A DNA stretch of 64,000 nt from Tolypothrix sp. PCC 7712 (GCF_025860405.1 NZ_CP063785.1:6139390-6203389); one strand, 5' to 3'; positions 8,574-17,576 are shown, counted from the first letter of the stretch. Program-made: numbers and translations. Notes: a model not told the origin generated them from the letters alone.

Positions 8574-10100
8574 ATGATGACCCACCCTTGGTATTGGCGA
8601 TCGCTTCCTTTAAAAAATCGTACTGGTTCCGAAGTATTCGCGGCTCTGTTTCGCCCCAATAATAACTCTGAAATCGCCACCCTACTAGAAAGCACCTACC
8701 CCACCCCAAAAAACCATCCCCAACTCAATCGCTATTCTATTTGTGCCGGCGCACCTCGCATTATCAATGGTGTCCCCCAAATGTGGACACCCACACTAGG
8801 AAAAGTTCTACCCTTTTTATCCGATTTACTACAAACCAGAGGAATCGGACAACAAATAATTTCCCCCTCATCCCCCCCTCACCTCCCCTTCACCGGCGGT
8901 TGGCTGGGATGGTTGGGTTATGACATAGCTTGGGAAATTGAACAACTACCGCAAAATAAATGCGATCGCTTGCCGTTTCCTGTAGCTTTTTGGTATGAAC
9001 CAGATTGTTTCGCCATTTTGGATCACGCCGAACAAACTCTTTGGCTAGCGGCTAGCGATGAGAGTCAACTCGATGATTTACAAGAAAAATTAGCTAAAAA
9101 AGCCGCAATTCTCCATCAGGAATCCGTAGAAAACAATCGCAAAATTTCAAATTACGCTATTTCCCCCCGCTTCCACACATCACAATCAGATTACGAGACA
9201 GCCGTTAACCAAGCGAAAAAATATATTCAGGCGGGAGACATTTTTCAAGCAAATTTGTCATTGCGATTTGAAGCCACCACAAACGCTTCTGGTTGGTCAA
9301 TTTATCAAACATTGCAGCAAATCAATCCTTCTCCTTTCGCTAGTTATTGGCAAACACCTTGGGGAGAAGTAATGAGCTGTTCACCAGAAAGGCTAGTATT
9401 ATTGCAAAACGGCCAAGCCGAAACTCGACCAATCGCCGGGACGCGATCGCGGGGGATCACGCCAGAACAAGACATTCAGCTAGCACAAGAATTGCTGAGT
9501 AACACCAAAGAACGCGCCGAACACATCATGCTAGTGGATTTGGAACGCAACGACTTAGGGCGAGTTTGTGAATGGGGAACTGTCTGTGTTGATGAATTGC
9601 TAACAATTGAGCGCTATAGCCACGTGATGCATCTTGTTAGTAATGTTAAAGGCAACTTAAAGAGCGATCGCACCGCTATCGATTTAATTCGCGCCCTCTT
9701 CCCTGGTGGCACAATTACAGGGTGTCCCAAAGTTCGTTGCATGGAAATTATTGAAGAACTGGAACCAGTACGGCGTAGTTTATTCTACGGTTCCTGCGGT
9801 TATTTAGATTGGCGAGGCAACTTAGACTTAAATATTTTAATTCGCACCCTCTTATTAGCAAAAGCCCCAGGGGAACAGGGGAGCAGCGAAAATGATATTA
9901 ACTCAGCACTCCCAACTCCTCACTCAGCACTCACAACTCCCCACTCAGCACTCAGCACTCAGCACTCCCAACTCAACATCGTTTGGGGACAAGTTGGCGC
10001 AGGTATTGTCGCTGATAGTGATCCTGAGCGAGAATGGTATGAATCTCTGCACAAAGCTCAGGCACAATTGGTAGCACTGAATATGCTAAATCATCAATAG
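8574..10100 (+). CDS. pabB: Chorismate-utilising enzyme: aminodeoxychorismate/anthranilate synthase component I
   Basis: 508 residues of the TrpE/PabB/MenF family. It converts chorismate plus ammonia from a glutaminase partner to ADC (folate) or anthranilate. Catalytic-core motifs are present: SCSPERLV, PIAGTRSRG, ERAEHIMLVDLERNDLGR, FPGGTITGCPKVR and GAGIVADSDPEREW. The N-terminal region (WRSLPLKNRTGSEVFAALF) matches what is usually called PabB in cyanobacteria. However, the motif is PIAGT, whereas E. coli PabB has PIKGT and TrpE has PIAGT, so the pab/trp choice is uncertain. Residues about 440-465 (LPTPHSALTTPHSALSTQHS) come from an in-frame short repeat (9900-9975) inside the catalytic domain. 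ATG ATG gives two possible starts. Confidence 0.8.
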   Translation: MMTHPWYWRSLPLKNRTGSEVFAALFRPNNNSEIATLLESTYPTPKNHPQLNRYSICAGAPRIINGVPQMWTPTLGKVLPFLSDLLQTRGIGQQIISPSSPPHLPFTGGWLGWLGYDIAWEIEQLPQNKCDRLPFPVAFWYEPDCFAILDHAEQTLWLAASDESQLDDLQEKLAKKAAILHQESVENNRKISNYAISPRFHTSQSDYETAVNQAKKYIQAGDIFQANLSLRFEATTNASGWSIYQTLQQINPSPFASYWQTPWGEVMSCSPERLVLLQNGQAETRPIAGTRSRGITPEQDIQLAQELLSNTKERAEHIMLVDLERNDLGRVCEWGTVCVDELLTIERYSHVMHLVSNVKGNLKSDRTAIDLIRALFPGGTITGCPKVRCMEIIEELEPVRRSLFYGSCGYLDWRGNLDLNILIRTLLLAKAPGEQGSSENDINSALPTPHSALTTPHSALSTQHSQLNIVWGQVGAGIVADSDPEREWYESLHKAQAQLVALNMLNHQ

Positions 10101-10620
10101 TGTACCCTTGGCGATTGTGTGCCAACAGGCGAAAATTATGGCAGCATTAAAAGAGGTTTATGCACACAGAAGTCTAAGGGCTGAATTTTATCTTGAGAAA
10201 CCTTGCATGACGTATCCCTTGGTCGTTCTTTACAGGAGATAAAATGGCTGATATTTTCTGAGCCTTACCCTACATAGCACCTGAATGTAGGTTTCCTAGG
10301 CGAACTTGCCATTACTCTTGTTGTTGTCCCCTACTAGTACAGCAGGCGCAAACACCAAACTAGCAACTCAAAATTAGCGAAAAGCTTATTTAATCAACTT
10401 TTTGGTGCCTTAATTTTGAGTTTCGCGTAGCGCTACTAGCTTCAATACTGCCTTAAAAACACTAGATCAAGGGCTTGGCAAACACCACTCTACAGCAAAC
10501 ATTGTTGTATTTCGCGTAAATTTGCACAAATATTCTCACGAAAGCGGTGTATCATCGTCTGAATGTTTGTACTAAAACTGCGGAAAGATATAAAAAATAG
10601 ACGCTTACCTTGACCACTAA
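10101..10620. other. Spacer upstream of pipX, no gene seen
   Basis: 520 bp without a supported gene. It contains an inverted repeat (AACTCAAAATTA at 10365-10376 and its complement at 10411-10422). It also has a well-spaced AGGAG before an ATG at 10244 that opens only five codons. The pipX promoter should lie here. I found no convincing GTA-N8-TAC NtcA box. Confidence 0.5.
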
Positions 10621-10899
10621 ATGAATTCAGAAAACTCAGAAACTTACATAAATCATCCAACTTGGGGTCTCCTTTACAGAATCTGTATGGTTGACGAGAC
10701 CCAGGATTTGTTCACTACACTTTATGCCCAACGTTTATTTTTTTTGGTAACAAATGACATCAAAGGTATAAAATTTCAGCCCATAGGCCGCACCGAAGCC
10801 AGAATGATGTTGGAAAATCGCTTGCGTACTCTGCGTCGCACCGGGCATTCTCAGGAGTACGATCTGCTTCACGGTGTTTTCCAACGCACATTCCAATAG
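10621..10899 (+). CDS. pipX: PII-interacting protein X, NtcA coactivator
   Basis: 92 residues, full length for PipX. NHPTWGLLYRIC, TLYAQRLFFLVT, FQPIGRTEARMMLENRLRTLRR and QEYDLLHGVFQRTF correspond closely to the Synechococcus protein. PipX has an N-terminal Tudor-like domain and C-terminal helices. It shuttles between PII (GlnB) and the nitrogen regulator NtcA according to 2-oxoglutarate, coactivating NtcA under nitrogen shortage. In many cyanobacteria pipX and pipY are adjacent and cotranscribed. Here pipY follows in the same direction, but after 731 bp filled with nested repeats, so cotranscription is doubtful. No strong ribosome site precedes the ATG. Confidence 0.95.
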   Translation: MNSENSETYINHPTWGLLYRICMVDETQDLFTTLYAQRLFFLVTNDIKGIKFQPIGRTEARMMLENRLRTLRRTGHSQEYDLLHGVFQRTFQ

Positions 10900-10987
10900 G
10901 GAGCAGGGGAGCAGGGGAGCAGGGGAGCAGGGGAGCTAATCTTCACTCTTGTACAAACGCGATTCATCGCGCATACGTGTCAACTTA

Positions 10988-11112
10988 AGTAGTTAAACAA
11001 AATTAATTACACAATGTCATTGCGAATGGAGCGGAGCGTAATGAAGCAATCGCAAGGGTTGAGATTGCTTTGCTGCGCTCGCAATGACTGTAATTAATTT
11101 TGCGTGGTTACT
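10988..11112. mobile_element. MITE-like element B, copy 1 (125 bp, TA flanks)
   Basis: The ends AGTAGTTAAACAAAATTAAT and, as complement, AGTAACCACGCAAAATTAAT form an imperfect terminal inverted repeat. TA dinucleotides flank both sides (10986-10987 and 11113-11114). The uninterrupted target (GTGTCAACTTAACGTG) is seen in other family A copies, so the insertion point is exact. The interior is a CATTGCG...CGCAATG palindrome related to family D. A 171-bp copy lies at 57738-57908. TA duplication suggests an IS630/Tc1-type transposase acting in trans. Confidence 0.75.
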
Positions 11113-11172
11113 TAACGTGAAACCCGCTTTGTGCAAAGGTTTCGCCCTCACCCCCAGCCCCTCTCCCTCAGT

Positions 11173-11402
11173 GAGCTACGGTGTACACACAAGTACTCTC
11201 CGCATACGTTTCAGGGATTTCAAGCCCCTGAAATCGTCATTGCGAGGAGGAACGACGAAGCAATCGCTTGGTGCTCTTATTGCTTCTCTTCGAGACGCTA
11301 CGCGAACGCTTCGCTCGCAATGACAGGTTTTGAGCGATTTTTATCTGAGTTTAAAACTCCCTTCCAGGTAGGATTTCAAGACTTCTGTGTACACCGTAGC
11401 TT
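11173..11402. mobile_element. MITE-like element C inside family A
   Basis: Terminal inverted repeat AGCTACGGTGTACACACAAGT, and on the right the complement AGCTACGGTGTACACAGAAGT. It interrupts the CTCTCCCTCAGGGAGA hairpin of the family A copy. It contains a family D repeat at 11235-11325. It has no transposase gene. Only one copy is in the window. Confidence 0.65.
11235..11325. repeat. Repeat family D (GTCATTGCGAGGAGGAACG...CGCAATGAC)
   Basis: Inverted ends GTCATTGCGAG and CTCGCAATGAC flank GGAACGACGAAGCAATCGC. This is a widespread bacterial palindromic repeat. A second copy is at 47775-47871, and related cores lie within the two B elements. Confidence 0.75.
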
Positions 11403-11630
11403 CTCCAGGGGGAGAAGGGGTTAGGGGATGAGGGCGTGAGGTATTTGTACAACGCCCGCCCTATATCGCTTTTAGCTTAAGTTGACACCAATATTCATCG
11501 CGTCTCTCCAACTCGCAATGAATCGCGTCTCTTCAACTCAGCACTTTGCTAGACCTAGAAACTGCTGTAATGTAGGGGATCGTTAATTTTGAATTTTGGA
11601 TTGTGAATTGTGAATTCCGATCGCAGCGAA

Positions 11631-12308
11631 GTGACTAGTTCAATTGGCGAACGTATTACCAAAATTAGCTCCTCCCTACCTTCCTCGGTACGGTTGATTG
11701 CAGTTAGCAAAACAGTGTCGGCGGAAATGATGCGCTCTGCATACGCCGCAGGAATCCGCGATTTTGCCGAAAGCCGGATTCAAGAAGCCGCGAAAAAGCA
11801 AGCTCAATTACAAGATTTAAGCGATATTACCTGGCACTTTATTGGGCATTTGCAAAGCAACAAAGCCAAAAAAGCCCTAGAACAATTTTCCTGGATTCAC
11901 TCTGTTGATAATTTGCAGTTAGCACAGCGCTTGGATCAAATAGCAGAACAATTAGGGGTAACTCCTAATGTCTGTCTGCAAGTTAAAATTCTTCCCGATC
12001 CCAACAAAGGCGGCTGGACTATACCACAACTGTTAAATGACTTATCCGTAATTAATCAATATAAAAATTTACATATTCAAGGTTTAATGACAATTCCGCC
12101 TTTAGGATTAAATGAAGCGGAAATTTTAAATGTATTTAATACTACTCGCGACCTGGCAAAAACCATTAGAGATCAACACTGGTCACACATTGAGATGCAG
12201 CACTTGTCGATGGGGATGTCTGGTGATTATCACCTAGCCGTACAAGCAGGAGCAACGATGGTAAGGTTAGGAACCATCTTGTTTGGCGATCGCACTGAGC
12301 AGATATAA
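11631..12308 (+). CDS. pipY: YggS-family PLP-binding protein PipY
   Basis: 225 residues from the GTG at 11631. It is a single-domain PLP protein with the alanine-racemase-type barrel, involved in PLP and amino/keto-acid homeostasis. Signatures: LIAVSKTVSAEMM with the PLP lysine, WHFIGHLQSNKAKKAL, HSVDNLQLA, LSMGMSGDYHLAVQAGATMVRLG. The frame is open further to a GTG at 11610. I prefer 11631 because the protein then begins VTSSIGERI like relatives, and the 21 nt before it match a leader seen before two other GTG-started genes (51387, 42380). It is followed by sepF and proC, the usual pipX-pipY-sepF-proC order. Confidence 0.92.
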   Translation: MTSSIGERITKISSSLPSSVRLIAVSKTVSAEMMRSAYAAGIRDFAESRIQEAAKKQAQLQDLSDITWHFIGHLQSNKAKKALEQFSWIHSVDNLQLAQRLDQIAEQLGVTPNVCLQVKILPDPNKGGWTIPQLLNDLSVINQYKNLHIQGLMTIPPLGLNEAEILNVFNTTRDLAKTIRDQHWSHIEMQHLSMGMSGDYHLAVQAGATMVRLGTILFGDRTEQI

Positions 12309-12462
12309 GAATATTAGTTAATAACTTGTAAGTATTGGTATCAGAAGCTTTCAGCCGTTTTTGAGAAGACTTCTCAAAGAGACCATTGCAATAAGTAACA
12401 AAAGATATAGTTTTGCCACAAGTTTGATCCCCGAAAAATGGGGTGGAAATTAACTTTCATTC

Positions 12463-12591
12463 GGAGAAACATTAGTATATAATCTTGACTCATTATCGCG
12501 TTTAGGTAATCATGCAGATGCAGTCAACAACATCTGTTCTGCACCTAAGCCTGTAGTAGAAACTACCTCTAGTACTAAAATTGCTGAATAA
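12463..12591 (+). pseudogene. Possible gene remnant before sepF
   Basis: An open frame without an ATG reads GETLVYNLDSLSRLGNHADA and ends KIAE at a TAA. Codon use resembles a real gene and the frame has a plausible amphipathic helix, but a stop lies four codons upstream. It may be the 3' end of a decayed gene. The rest of 12309-12674 holds the sepF leader, with AGGAG at 12661. Confidence 0.25.
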
Positions 12592-12674
12592 GGCATCCAT
12601 GTAGCGATCAAAGCTAGCTACATTGATTTATAGTCAGGTAAAAATAAAGCTAAATTGCACCAGGAGCGTACACA

Positions 12675-13265
12675 ATGAACAATATATTTTCTAAACTAAG
12701 AGACTTTGTTGGACTAAATGAACAAGTAGAATACGAATACTACGAAGAAGAACCAGAAACCGAAAGCTACCAAAATCTCTATCAAGAAGAGAATCCCCAA
12801 CCGGCACCCCAAGAACCTGCTGCGCCAAATCGACGTTGGCGGGAACCCATGCCTACAATGGGTAATGACGTAGCGACAGGGTCAAAATCAATGGGGAATG
12901 TGATAGGTATGCCAGGAGCAATTAACGGAATTTCGGAAGTATTAGTACTTGAGCCACGCACATTTGAAGAAATGCCTCAAGCTATTCAAGCTTTGCGCGA
13001 GCGCAAATCAGTAGTATTAAATTTAACAATTATGGATCCCGACCAAGCTCAACGGGCGGTAGATTTTGTAGCAGGTGGTACATACGCATTAGATGGACAT
13101 CAAGAACGTATTGGAGAAAGTATCTTTTTGTTTACACCCAGCTGTGTGCAAGTTAGCACTCATGGCGGAGTTATTCACGAAGTACCACAACCACCCGCAC
13201 GTCCTCGGACAACAACTCCTACTCCAGCATGGGGCAATGAAGTTAACCGGATGGCAGCACAATAA
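12675..13265 (+). CDS. sepF: Cell-division protein SepF
   Basis: 196 residues. The N-terminal amphipathic helix (NNIFSKLRDFVGL) is the membrane-binding part. A Glu/Tyr- and Pro-rich linker (about 20-95) follows, then the SepF domain with SEVLVLEPRTFEEMPQAIQA, VVLNLTIMDPDQAQRAVDFV and GTYALDGHQERIGESIFLFTP. SepF tethers FtsZ and organises the Z-ring at the membrane. AGGAG lies 9 bp before the ATG. Its place between pipY and proC is conserved in cyanobacteria. The 160-bp spacer after it holds AAAAAGT repeats. Confidence 0.96.
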   Translation: MNNIFSKLRDFVGLNEQVEYEYYEEEPETESYQNLYQEENPQPAPQEPAAPNRRWREPMPTMGNDVATGSKSMGNVIGMPGAINGISEVLVLEPRTFEEMPQAIQALRERKSVVLNLTIMDPDQAQRAVDFVAGGTYALDGHQERIGESIFLFTPSCVQVSTHGGVIHEVPQPPARPRTTTPTPAWGNEVNRMAAQ

Positions 13266-13425
13266 AGGTAAAGTAGTCAAGGGTCAAGGTCAAAAGTAAA
13301 AAGTAAAAAGTAAAAAGTAAAAAGAAAGATAAATTTAATATTTATTTTGCCTTTTAACTTTTGCCTTATTTTGACTTTTGACTCTGGACTCATAAAGTAT
13401 TGACTATTGGTTATTTGACTAATTA

Positions 13426-14247
13426 ATGACTATTAAATTTGGTTTAATTGGTGGCGGGGTAATGGGAGAAGCGCTATTATCCCGCCTTATTGCGCGTGAA
13501 ATTTATCAACCATCAGAAGTTATAGTTAGCGAACCCCAACCTGCGCGCCAGAATTTTTTAAAACAACAATATAACGTGGCGGTAACTACCGATAATCGCC
13601 TGATTTTAGAGCAAACTCAGGAAGTTGTATTATTGGCTGTGAAACCGCAAGTGTTCAGTGCGATCGCCCAAGAAGTAGCAGAGATGATCGACCTGAAAAT
13701 TACTGAACACTCACCCCTATTAATTTCTATTTTGGCAGGTGTGCCTTTAAGTCAGCTAGAAGCTGCATTTCCTAGCTTACCAGTCATTAGAGCCATGCCC
13801 AATACACCCGCCACAGTCGGCGCAGGAATGACAGCAATTTGCTCAGGTGCTTACACCAACCCCAAACATCACCAAATAGCCCAGCAAATATTTGCCGCCG
13901 TGGGAGAAGTGGTAGAAGTTTCAGAATACTTAATGGATGCAGTCACAGGACTATCCGGAAGCGGCCCGGCTTACGTAGCCTTGATGGTAGAAGCACTTGC
14001 TGACGGCGGAGTAGCCGCAGGGTTACCCAGAGCGATCGCCAATCAACTAGCCCTACAAACAGTCCTCGGAACCGCCACACTCTTACACGAGAGCAAAATG
14101 CACCCCGCAGAACTCAAAGATAGAGTTACCAGCCCCGGTGGTACCACAATAGCTGGTATCGCCCAACTAGAAAAAGGCGCATTCCGTTCCGCCTTAATCG
14201 AAGCAGTGAGAGCCGCCACAGAGCGATCGCAGGAATTGGGGAAGTGA
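13426..14247 (+). CDS. proC: Pyrroline-5-carboxylate reductase
   Basis: 273 residues, normal length. It carries out the last step of proline synthesis, NAD(P)H-dependent reduction of pyrroline-5-carboxylate. The Rossmann motif GLIGGGVMGEAL is at residues 6-17. The core contains VLLAVKPQ, RAMPNTPATVGAGMTAI and the dimerisation/catalytic signature GLSGSGPAYVALMVEALADG, then TVLGTA and VTSPGGTTIAG. It follows sepF after 160 bp. A heptamer repeat block begins 4 bp after the stop. Confidence 0.97.
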   Translation: MTIKFGLIGGGVMGEALLSRLIAREIYQPSEVIVSEPQPARQNFLKQQYNVAVTTDNRLILEQTQEVVLLAVKPQVFSAIAQEVAEMIDLKITEHSPLLISILAGVPLSQLEAAFPSLPVIRAMPNTPATVGAGMTAICSGAYTNPKHHQIAQQIFAAVGEVVEVSEYLMDAVTGLSGSGPAYVALMVEALADGGVAAGLPRAIANQLALQTVLGTATLLHESKMHPAELKDRVTSPGGTTIAGIAQLEKGAFRSALIEAVRAATERSQELGK

Positions 14248-14251
14248 GGGG

Positions 14252-14515
14252 TTGGGGATTGGGGACTGGGGACTGGGGACTGGGATGAGGAAGATGAGGG
14301 AGATGAGGGAGATGAGGGAGATGAGGAAGATGAGGAGGATGAGGGAGACAGAACAAATAACAAATCCCTATTACCCATTACCCATTACCCATTACCCATT
14401 ACCCATTACCCATTACCCATTACCCATTACCCAATGCCCAATGCCCAATGCCCAATGCCCAATGCCCAATGCCCCATGCCCCATGCCCAATGCCCAATCC
14501 CCCATACCCCATTCC
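14252..14515. repeat. Short tandem repeat block (GGGGACT, GAGATGAGG, ACCCATT, GCCCAAT)
   Basis: Successive runs of the 7-mers GGGGACT, ACCCATT (about 8 copies) and GCCCAAT (about 7 copies), plus the 9-mer GAGATGAGG, fill the gap between proC and the helicase gene. Long open frames across this block are artefacts of the 7- and 9-bp periods. Confidence 0.85.
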
Positions 14516-14571
14516 AAAGTTGACAAAATAGCCGTTAATATAGTAGACAGTCTGGTTGCAAATTTGATTGA

Positions 14572-17241
14572 GTGAACTATCCCGCACCGTCCCAAGAAGT
14601 TGACCTAGAGTCAATATTTCCTTTTCATCTAGATCAATTCCAAAAAGATGCGATCGCGTCCCTCAATGCTGGTCGTTCTGTAGTCGTTTGTGCGCCTACA
14701 GGATCGGGCAAAACGTTGGTGGGTGAATATGCTATTTATCGTGCTCTGGCGCGAGGTAAGCGCGTATTTTACACTACTCCTTTAAAGGCGCTGTCGAATC
14801 AAAAGTTACGTGATTTCCGCGAAAAATTTGGGTCTGAACAGGTCGGTCTGTTAACTGGAGATGCCTCCATTAACAGGGATGCGCCGATTGTGGTGATGAC
14901 TACAGAAATTTTCCGTAATATGCTCTATGGCACACCCATAGGGCAAGTTGGCGTATCTTTAGTAGATGTGGAAGCGGTGGTATTAGATGAGTGCCACTAC
15001 ATGAACGATCGCCAACGCGGAACTGTTTGGGAAGAATCGATTATTTATTGTCCCCGGGAAGTGCAATTGGTGGCGCTGTCGGCAACGGTTGCCAATAGCG
15101 ATCAGCTCACCGATTGGCTAAATCGCGTTCACGGGCCCACTGACCTGATTTACTCCGATTTTCGCCCCGTACCTTTAGAATTTCATTTTTGCAATCCCAA
15201 AGGATTGTTCCCCCTACTCAACGACAGTAAAAACAAAATTAACCCCCGCCTAGCTAATAGGGGAAAAAGGCGACCAGCAGACAAAGGCAAAGGTGGTAGG
15301 CCAGAAGCTCCCAGCATAATTTATACATTGAATCAGCTACAGCAACGGGATATGCTACCCGCCATTTACTTTATCTTCAGTCGGCGGGGATGTGATAAAG
15401 CTGTGGCAGAGGTGGGTGATTTATGGCTGGTAAATAATGATGAATCCCAAATCTTACGCCGCCAAATTGATGACTTTTTAAGCCGCAACCCGGAAGCGGG
15501 ACGTTCGGGACAAATTGCGCCTCTCTATCGCGGCATTGCGGCTCACCATGCTGGAATTTTACCTGCCTGGAAAGTGCTAGTAGAAGAACTATTCCAGCAA
15601 GGGCTAATTAAGGTTGTATTTGCCACCGAAACACTAGCAGCGGGAATTAATATGCCCGCCCGTACCACTGTAATTTCCACCCTTTCCAAGCGTACCGACA
15701 CCGGACATCGCCTATTAAACGCTTCCGAATTCTTGCAAATGGCAGGACGCGCTGGTCGGCGTGGTATGGATTTACAAGGTCATGTAGTTACAGTCCAAAC
15801 CCCCTTTGAAGGTTCCAAAGAAGCGGCATATTTAGCAACCTCCAAACCAGATCCTCTAGTTAGCCAGTTTACCCCCAGCTATGGGATGGTACTGAACCTA
15901 CTGCAAACCCATACATTGGACGAAACCAGAGAACTCATCGAACGCAGTTTTGGCCAGTACATGGCGACTCTGCATTTACAACCAAATTACGATGAGATTG
16001 CCGAACTGCAAGCCCAATTAAACCAACTGCAGGAGCAAATTGCCGCAGTAGATGAAAATGAACTGGCTGTGTATGAGAAATTGCGCCAACGGCTGAAAGT
16101 AGAACGGCAATTATTAAAAACTCTACAACAGCAAGCACAGGAAGACAGACAAGAACAATTAGCCATGATGTTGGGCTTTGCTGTCTCCGGGACAATGTTG
16201 AGTATCAAGGGCAAAAACATCACAGTTCCCACACCAATTACAGCCGTGTTAATTGGTAAAACTTCTGGTGAGCAAACTCCTTACTTAGTTTGCTTAGGAC
16301 GAGATAATCGATGGTATGTAGGCACAACCGAAGATATCGTGGATTTGTATGCCGAACTACCACGAATTGATATTCCACCGGAGATTTTGCCACCACCGGA
16401 ACTAGTGTTTAAACCAGGACAGATATGGCGTGGTGACGCACAAACAGCAGCCATAGCCCAAAGAATTCCGCAACCAGAGGAATCTTTATATATGGCTCCA
16501 GAAGTTGCAGAACAACTCAGCCGTGTAACTGCTGTACAGGAGCAATTAGAAGCCCATCCTGTGTATCAATCGGGTAATGCTGGCGCTATTTTCAAACGTC
16601 GGGCACGTTATGTAGAACTAGAAGCCGAACTGCAACTATTGCAAGAGCAAGTAGAGCAACAATCCCAACATCACTGGGAAGAGTTTCTCAATTTAATTGA
16701 AATTTTGCAGCATTTTGGCTGTTTAGATAACTTAGTACCCACAGCATTAGGGCAAGTTGCTGCGGCTATCCGGGGAGAAAATGAATTGTGGCTAGGTTTG
16801 GTATTAGCTAGTGGTGAATTCAATAATTTAGATCCGCACCATTTAGCCGCCGCAGCTGCAGCGTTAGTGACAGAAACTCCTCGCCCCGATAGCAAAGTGC
16901 GGTTTGATCTCAGCAATCAAGTTGTAGATGCTTTAGCAAAACTGCGGGGAATTCGCCGCCAGATGTTCCAAATCCAACGGCGTTATAATGTGGCGTTACC
17001 TATATGGTTAGAGTTTGAGTTAATTGCCCTAGTAGAACAATGGGCGCTGGGAATTGAGTGGACAGAACTATGTGAAAATACGACCTTAGATGAAGGTGAT
17101 GTGGTCAGAATATTACGCCGGACTTTGGATTTATTATCTCAAATTCCCCATGTGCCGAATTTACCCGATTCACTGCAACGCAATGCTTACCGCGCTATGC
17201 AGTTAATTGATAGATTCCCTGTGAATGAGGTTGTGGAATAG
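14572..17241 (+). CDS. Ski2/Mtr4-like DExH-box RNA helicase
   Basis: 889 residues from a GTG. The helicase core has FQKDAIASLNAGRSVVVCAP, P-loop APTGSGKT (about 39-46), TTPLKALSNQK, LTGDASIN, LDECHY (motif II), LSATVANS (motif III), HHAGILPAWK, FATETLAAGINMPARTT and QMAGRAGRRG (motif VI). A coiled-coil arch-like region (about 470-530) and a C-terminal DSHCT-type helical domain follow, ending with LLSQIPHVPNLPDSLQRNAYRA. These are Ski2-family features. In bacteria these proteins are thought to remodel RNA for degradation, and the exact substrate is unknown. A spacer of repeats precedes it and another starts at its stop codon. Confidence 0.88.
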   Translation: MNYPAPSQEVDLESIFPFHLDQFQKDAIASLNAGRSVVVCAPTGSGKTLVGEYAIYRALARGKRVFYTTPLKALSNQKLRDFREKFGSEQVGLLTGDASINRDAPIVVMTTEIFRNMLYGTPIGQVGVSLVDVEAVVLDECHYMNDRQRGTVWEESIIYCPREVQLVALSATVANSDQLTDWLNRVHGPTDLIYSDFRPVPLEFHFCNPKGLFPLLNDSKNKINPRLANRGKRRPADKGKGGRPEAPSIIYTLNQLQQRDMLPAIYFIFSRRGCDKAVAEVGDLWLVNNDESQILRRQIDDFLSRNPEAGRSGQIAPLYRGIAAHHAGILPAWKVLVEELFQQGLIKVVFATETLAAGINMPARTTVISTLSKRTDTGHRLLNASEFLQMAGRAGRRGMDLQGHVVTVQTPFEGSKEAAYLATSKPDPLVSQFTPSYGMVLNLLQTHTLDETRELIERSFGQYMATLHLQPNYDEIAELQAQLNQLQEQIAAVDENELAVYEKLRQRLKVERQLLKTLQQQAQEDRQEQLAMMLGFAVSGTMLSIKGKNITVPTPITAVLIGKTSGEQTPYLVCLGRDNRWYVGTTEDIVDLYAELPRIDIPPEILPPPELVFKPGQIWRGDAQTAAIAQRIPQPEESLYMAPEVAEQLSRVTAVQEQLEAHPVYQSGNAGAIFKRRARYVELEAELQLLQEQVEQQSQHHWEEFLNLIEILQHFGCLDNLVPTALGQVAAAIRGENELWLGLVLASGEFNNLDPHHLAAAAAALVTETPRPDSKVRFDLSNQVVDALAKLRGIRRQMFQIQRRYNVALPIWLEFELIALVEQWALGIEWTELCENTTLDEGDVVRILRRTLDLLSQIPHVPNLPDSLQRNAYRAMQLIDRFPVNEVVE

Positions 17242-17352
17242 GGCATTGGGCATTGGGCATTGGGCATTGGGCATTGAATTGGTAATGGAAATTTCTTCCT
17301 CATCTCCCTCATCTCCCTCATCTCCCTCATATTCCCCAGTCCCCAGTCCCCA
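17242..17352. repeat. Short tandem repeat block after the helicase gene
   Basis: GGGCATT runs (four copies) begin right at the TAG stop, followed by CATCTCCCT runs and CCCCAGT. Confidence 0.8.
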
Positions 17353-17427
17353 TTAAAAATTGATTTCAAGCGATCGCACATTATCTTGACTCTTTCCGAA
17401 GACAAATATACAATTCAGATTGATATA

Positions 17428-17576
17428 GAAGGGGAGTAGCTGCTGGCATGAAAAGCCAGCCCATCTGAGTCAACATACTGGCGATGAGCCTGGTTCAGAT
17501 GACAAGTATCAAGTATTTGGTAGCGAGACCTTCACCGAGTTCACACCCAAAAGGGTGGAGCTTGGTGAGGTCTTTT
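17428..17576 (+). promoter_or_regulatory. yybP-ykoY manganese riboswitch with transcription terminator
   Basis: The conserved elements occur in order: GAAGGGGAGTAGC, a hairpin (CTGGCATGAAAAGCCAG), TCAACATACTGG, GAGCCTGG, then GCGAGACCTTC closing P1 (GAAGG with CCTTC). The 3' strand of P1 is reused: AGACCTTCACCGAG (17526-17539) can instead pair with CTTGGTGAGGTCT (17561-17573), and TTTT follows. This gives a terminator mutually exclusive with P1. The family binds Mn2+ and usually switches expression on. It lies directly before a UPF0016 manganese-exporter gene. Confidence 0.92.

Larger units (their letters stand above)
10977..11489. repeat. Repeat family A, copy 2, interrupted by two other elements
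   Basis: The left end GTGTCAACTTAA (10977-10988) resumes as CGTGAAACCCGC at 11116, after element B. The core is broken again at 11173-11402 by element C and ends with TTAGCTTAAGTTGACACC at 11489. Removing B and C restores a standard family A copy. Confidence 0.8.

Noticed and set aside
10244..10261. Five-codon frame (MADIF) after a good AGGAG
   Set aside because: Too short to support as a gene, and pipX is 360 bp away, so a leader-peptide role is not suggested.
10500..10620. NtcA site (GTA-N8-TAC) before pipX
   Set aside because: GTA triplets are present but none is followed by TAC at the right distance.
11084..11424. Open frames of 79 and 97 residues after pipX
   Set aside because: They run through the nested family A, C and D repeat elements and have no protein-like pattern.
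14043..14595. Several open frames of Ser-Pro or Met-Arg-Glu repeats on both strands (also at 18.2, 25.9, 29.9 and 57.9 kb)
   Set aside because: They are artefacts of 7- and 9-bp tandem repeats and have no start context.
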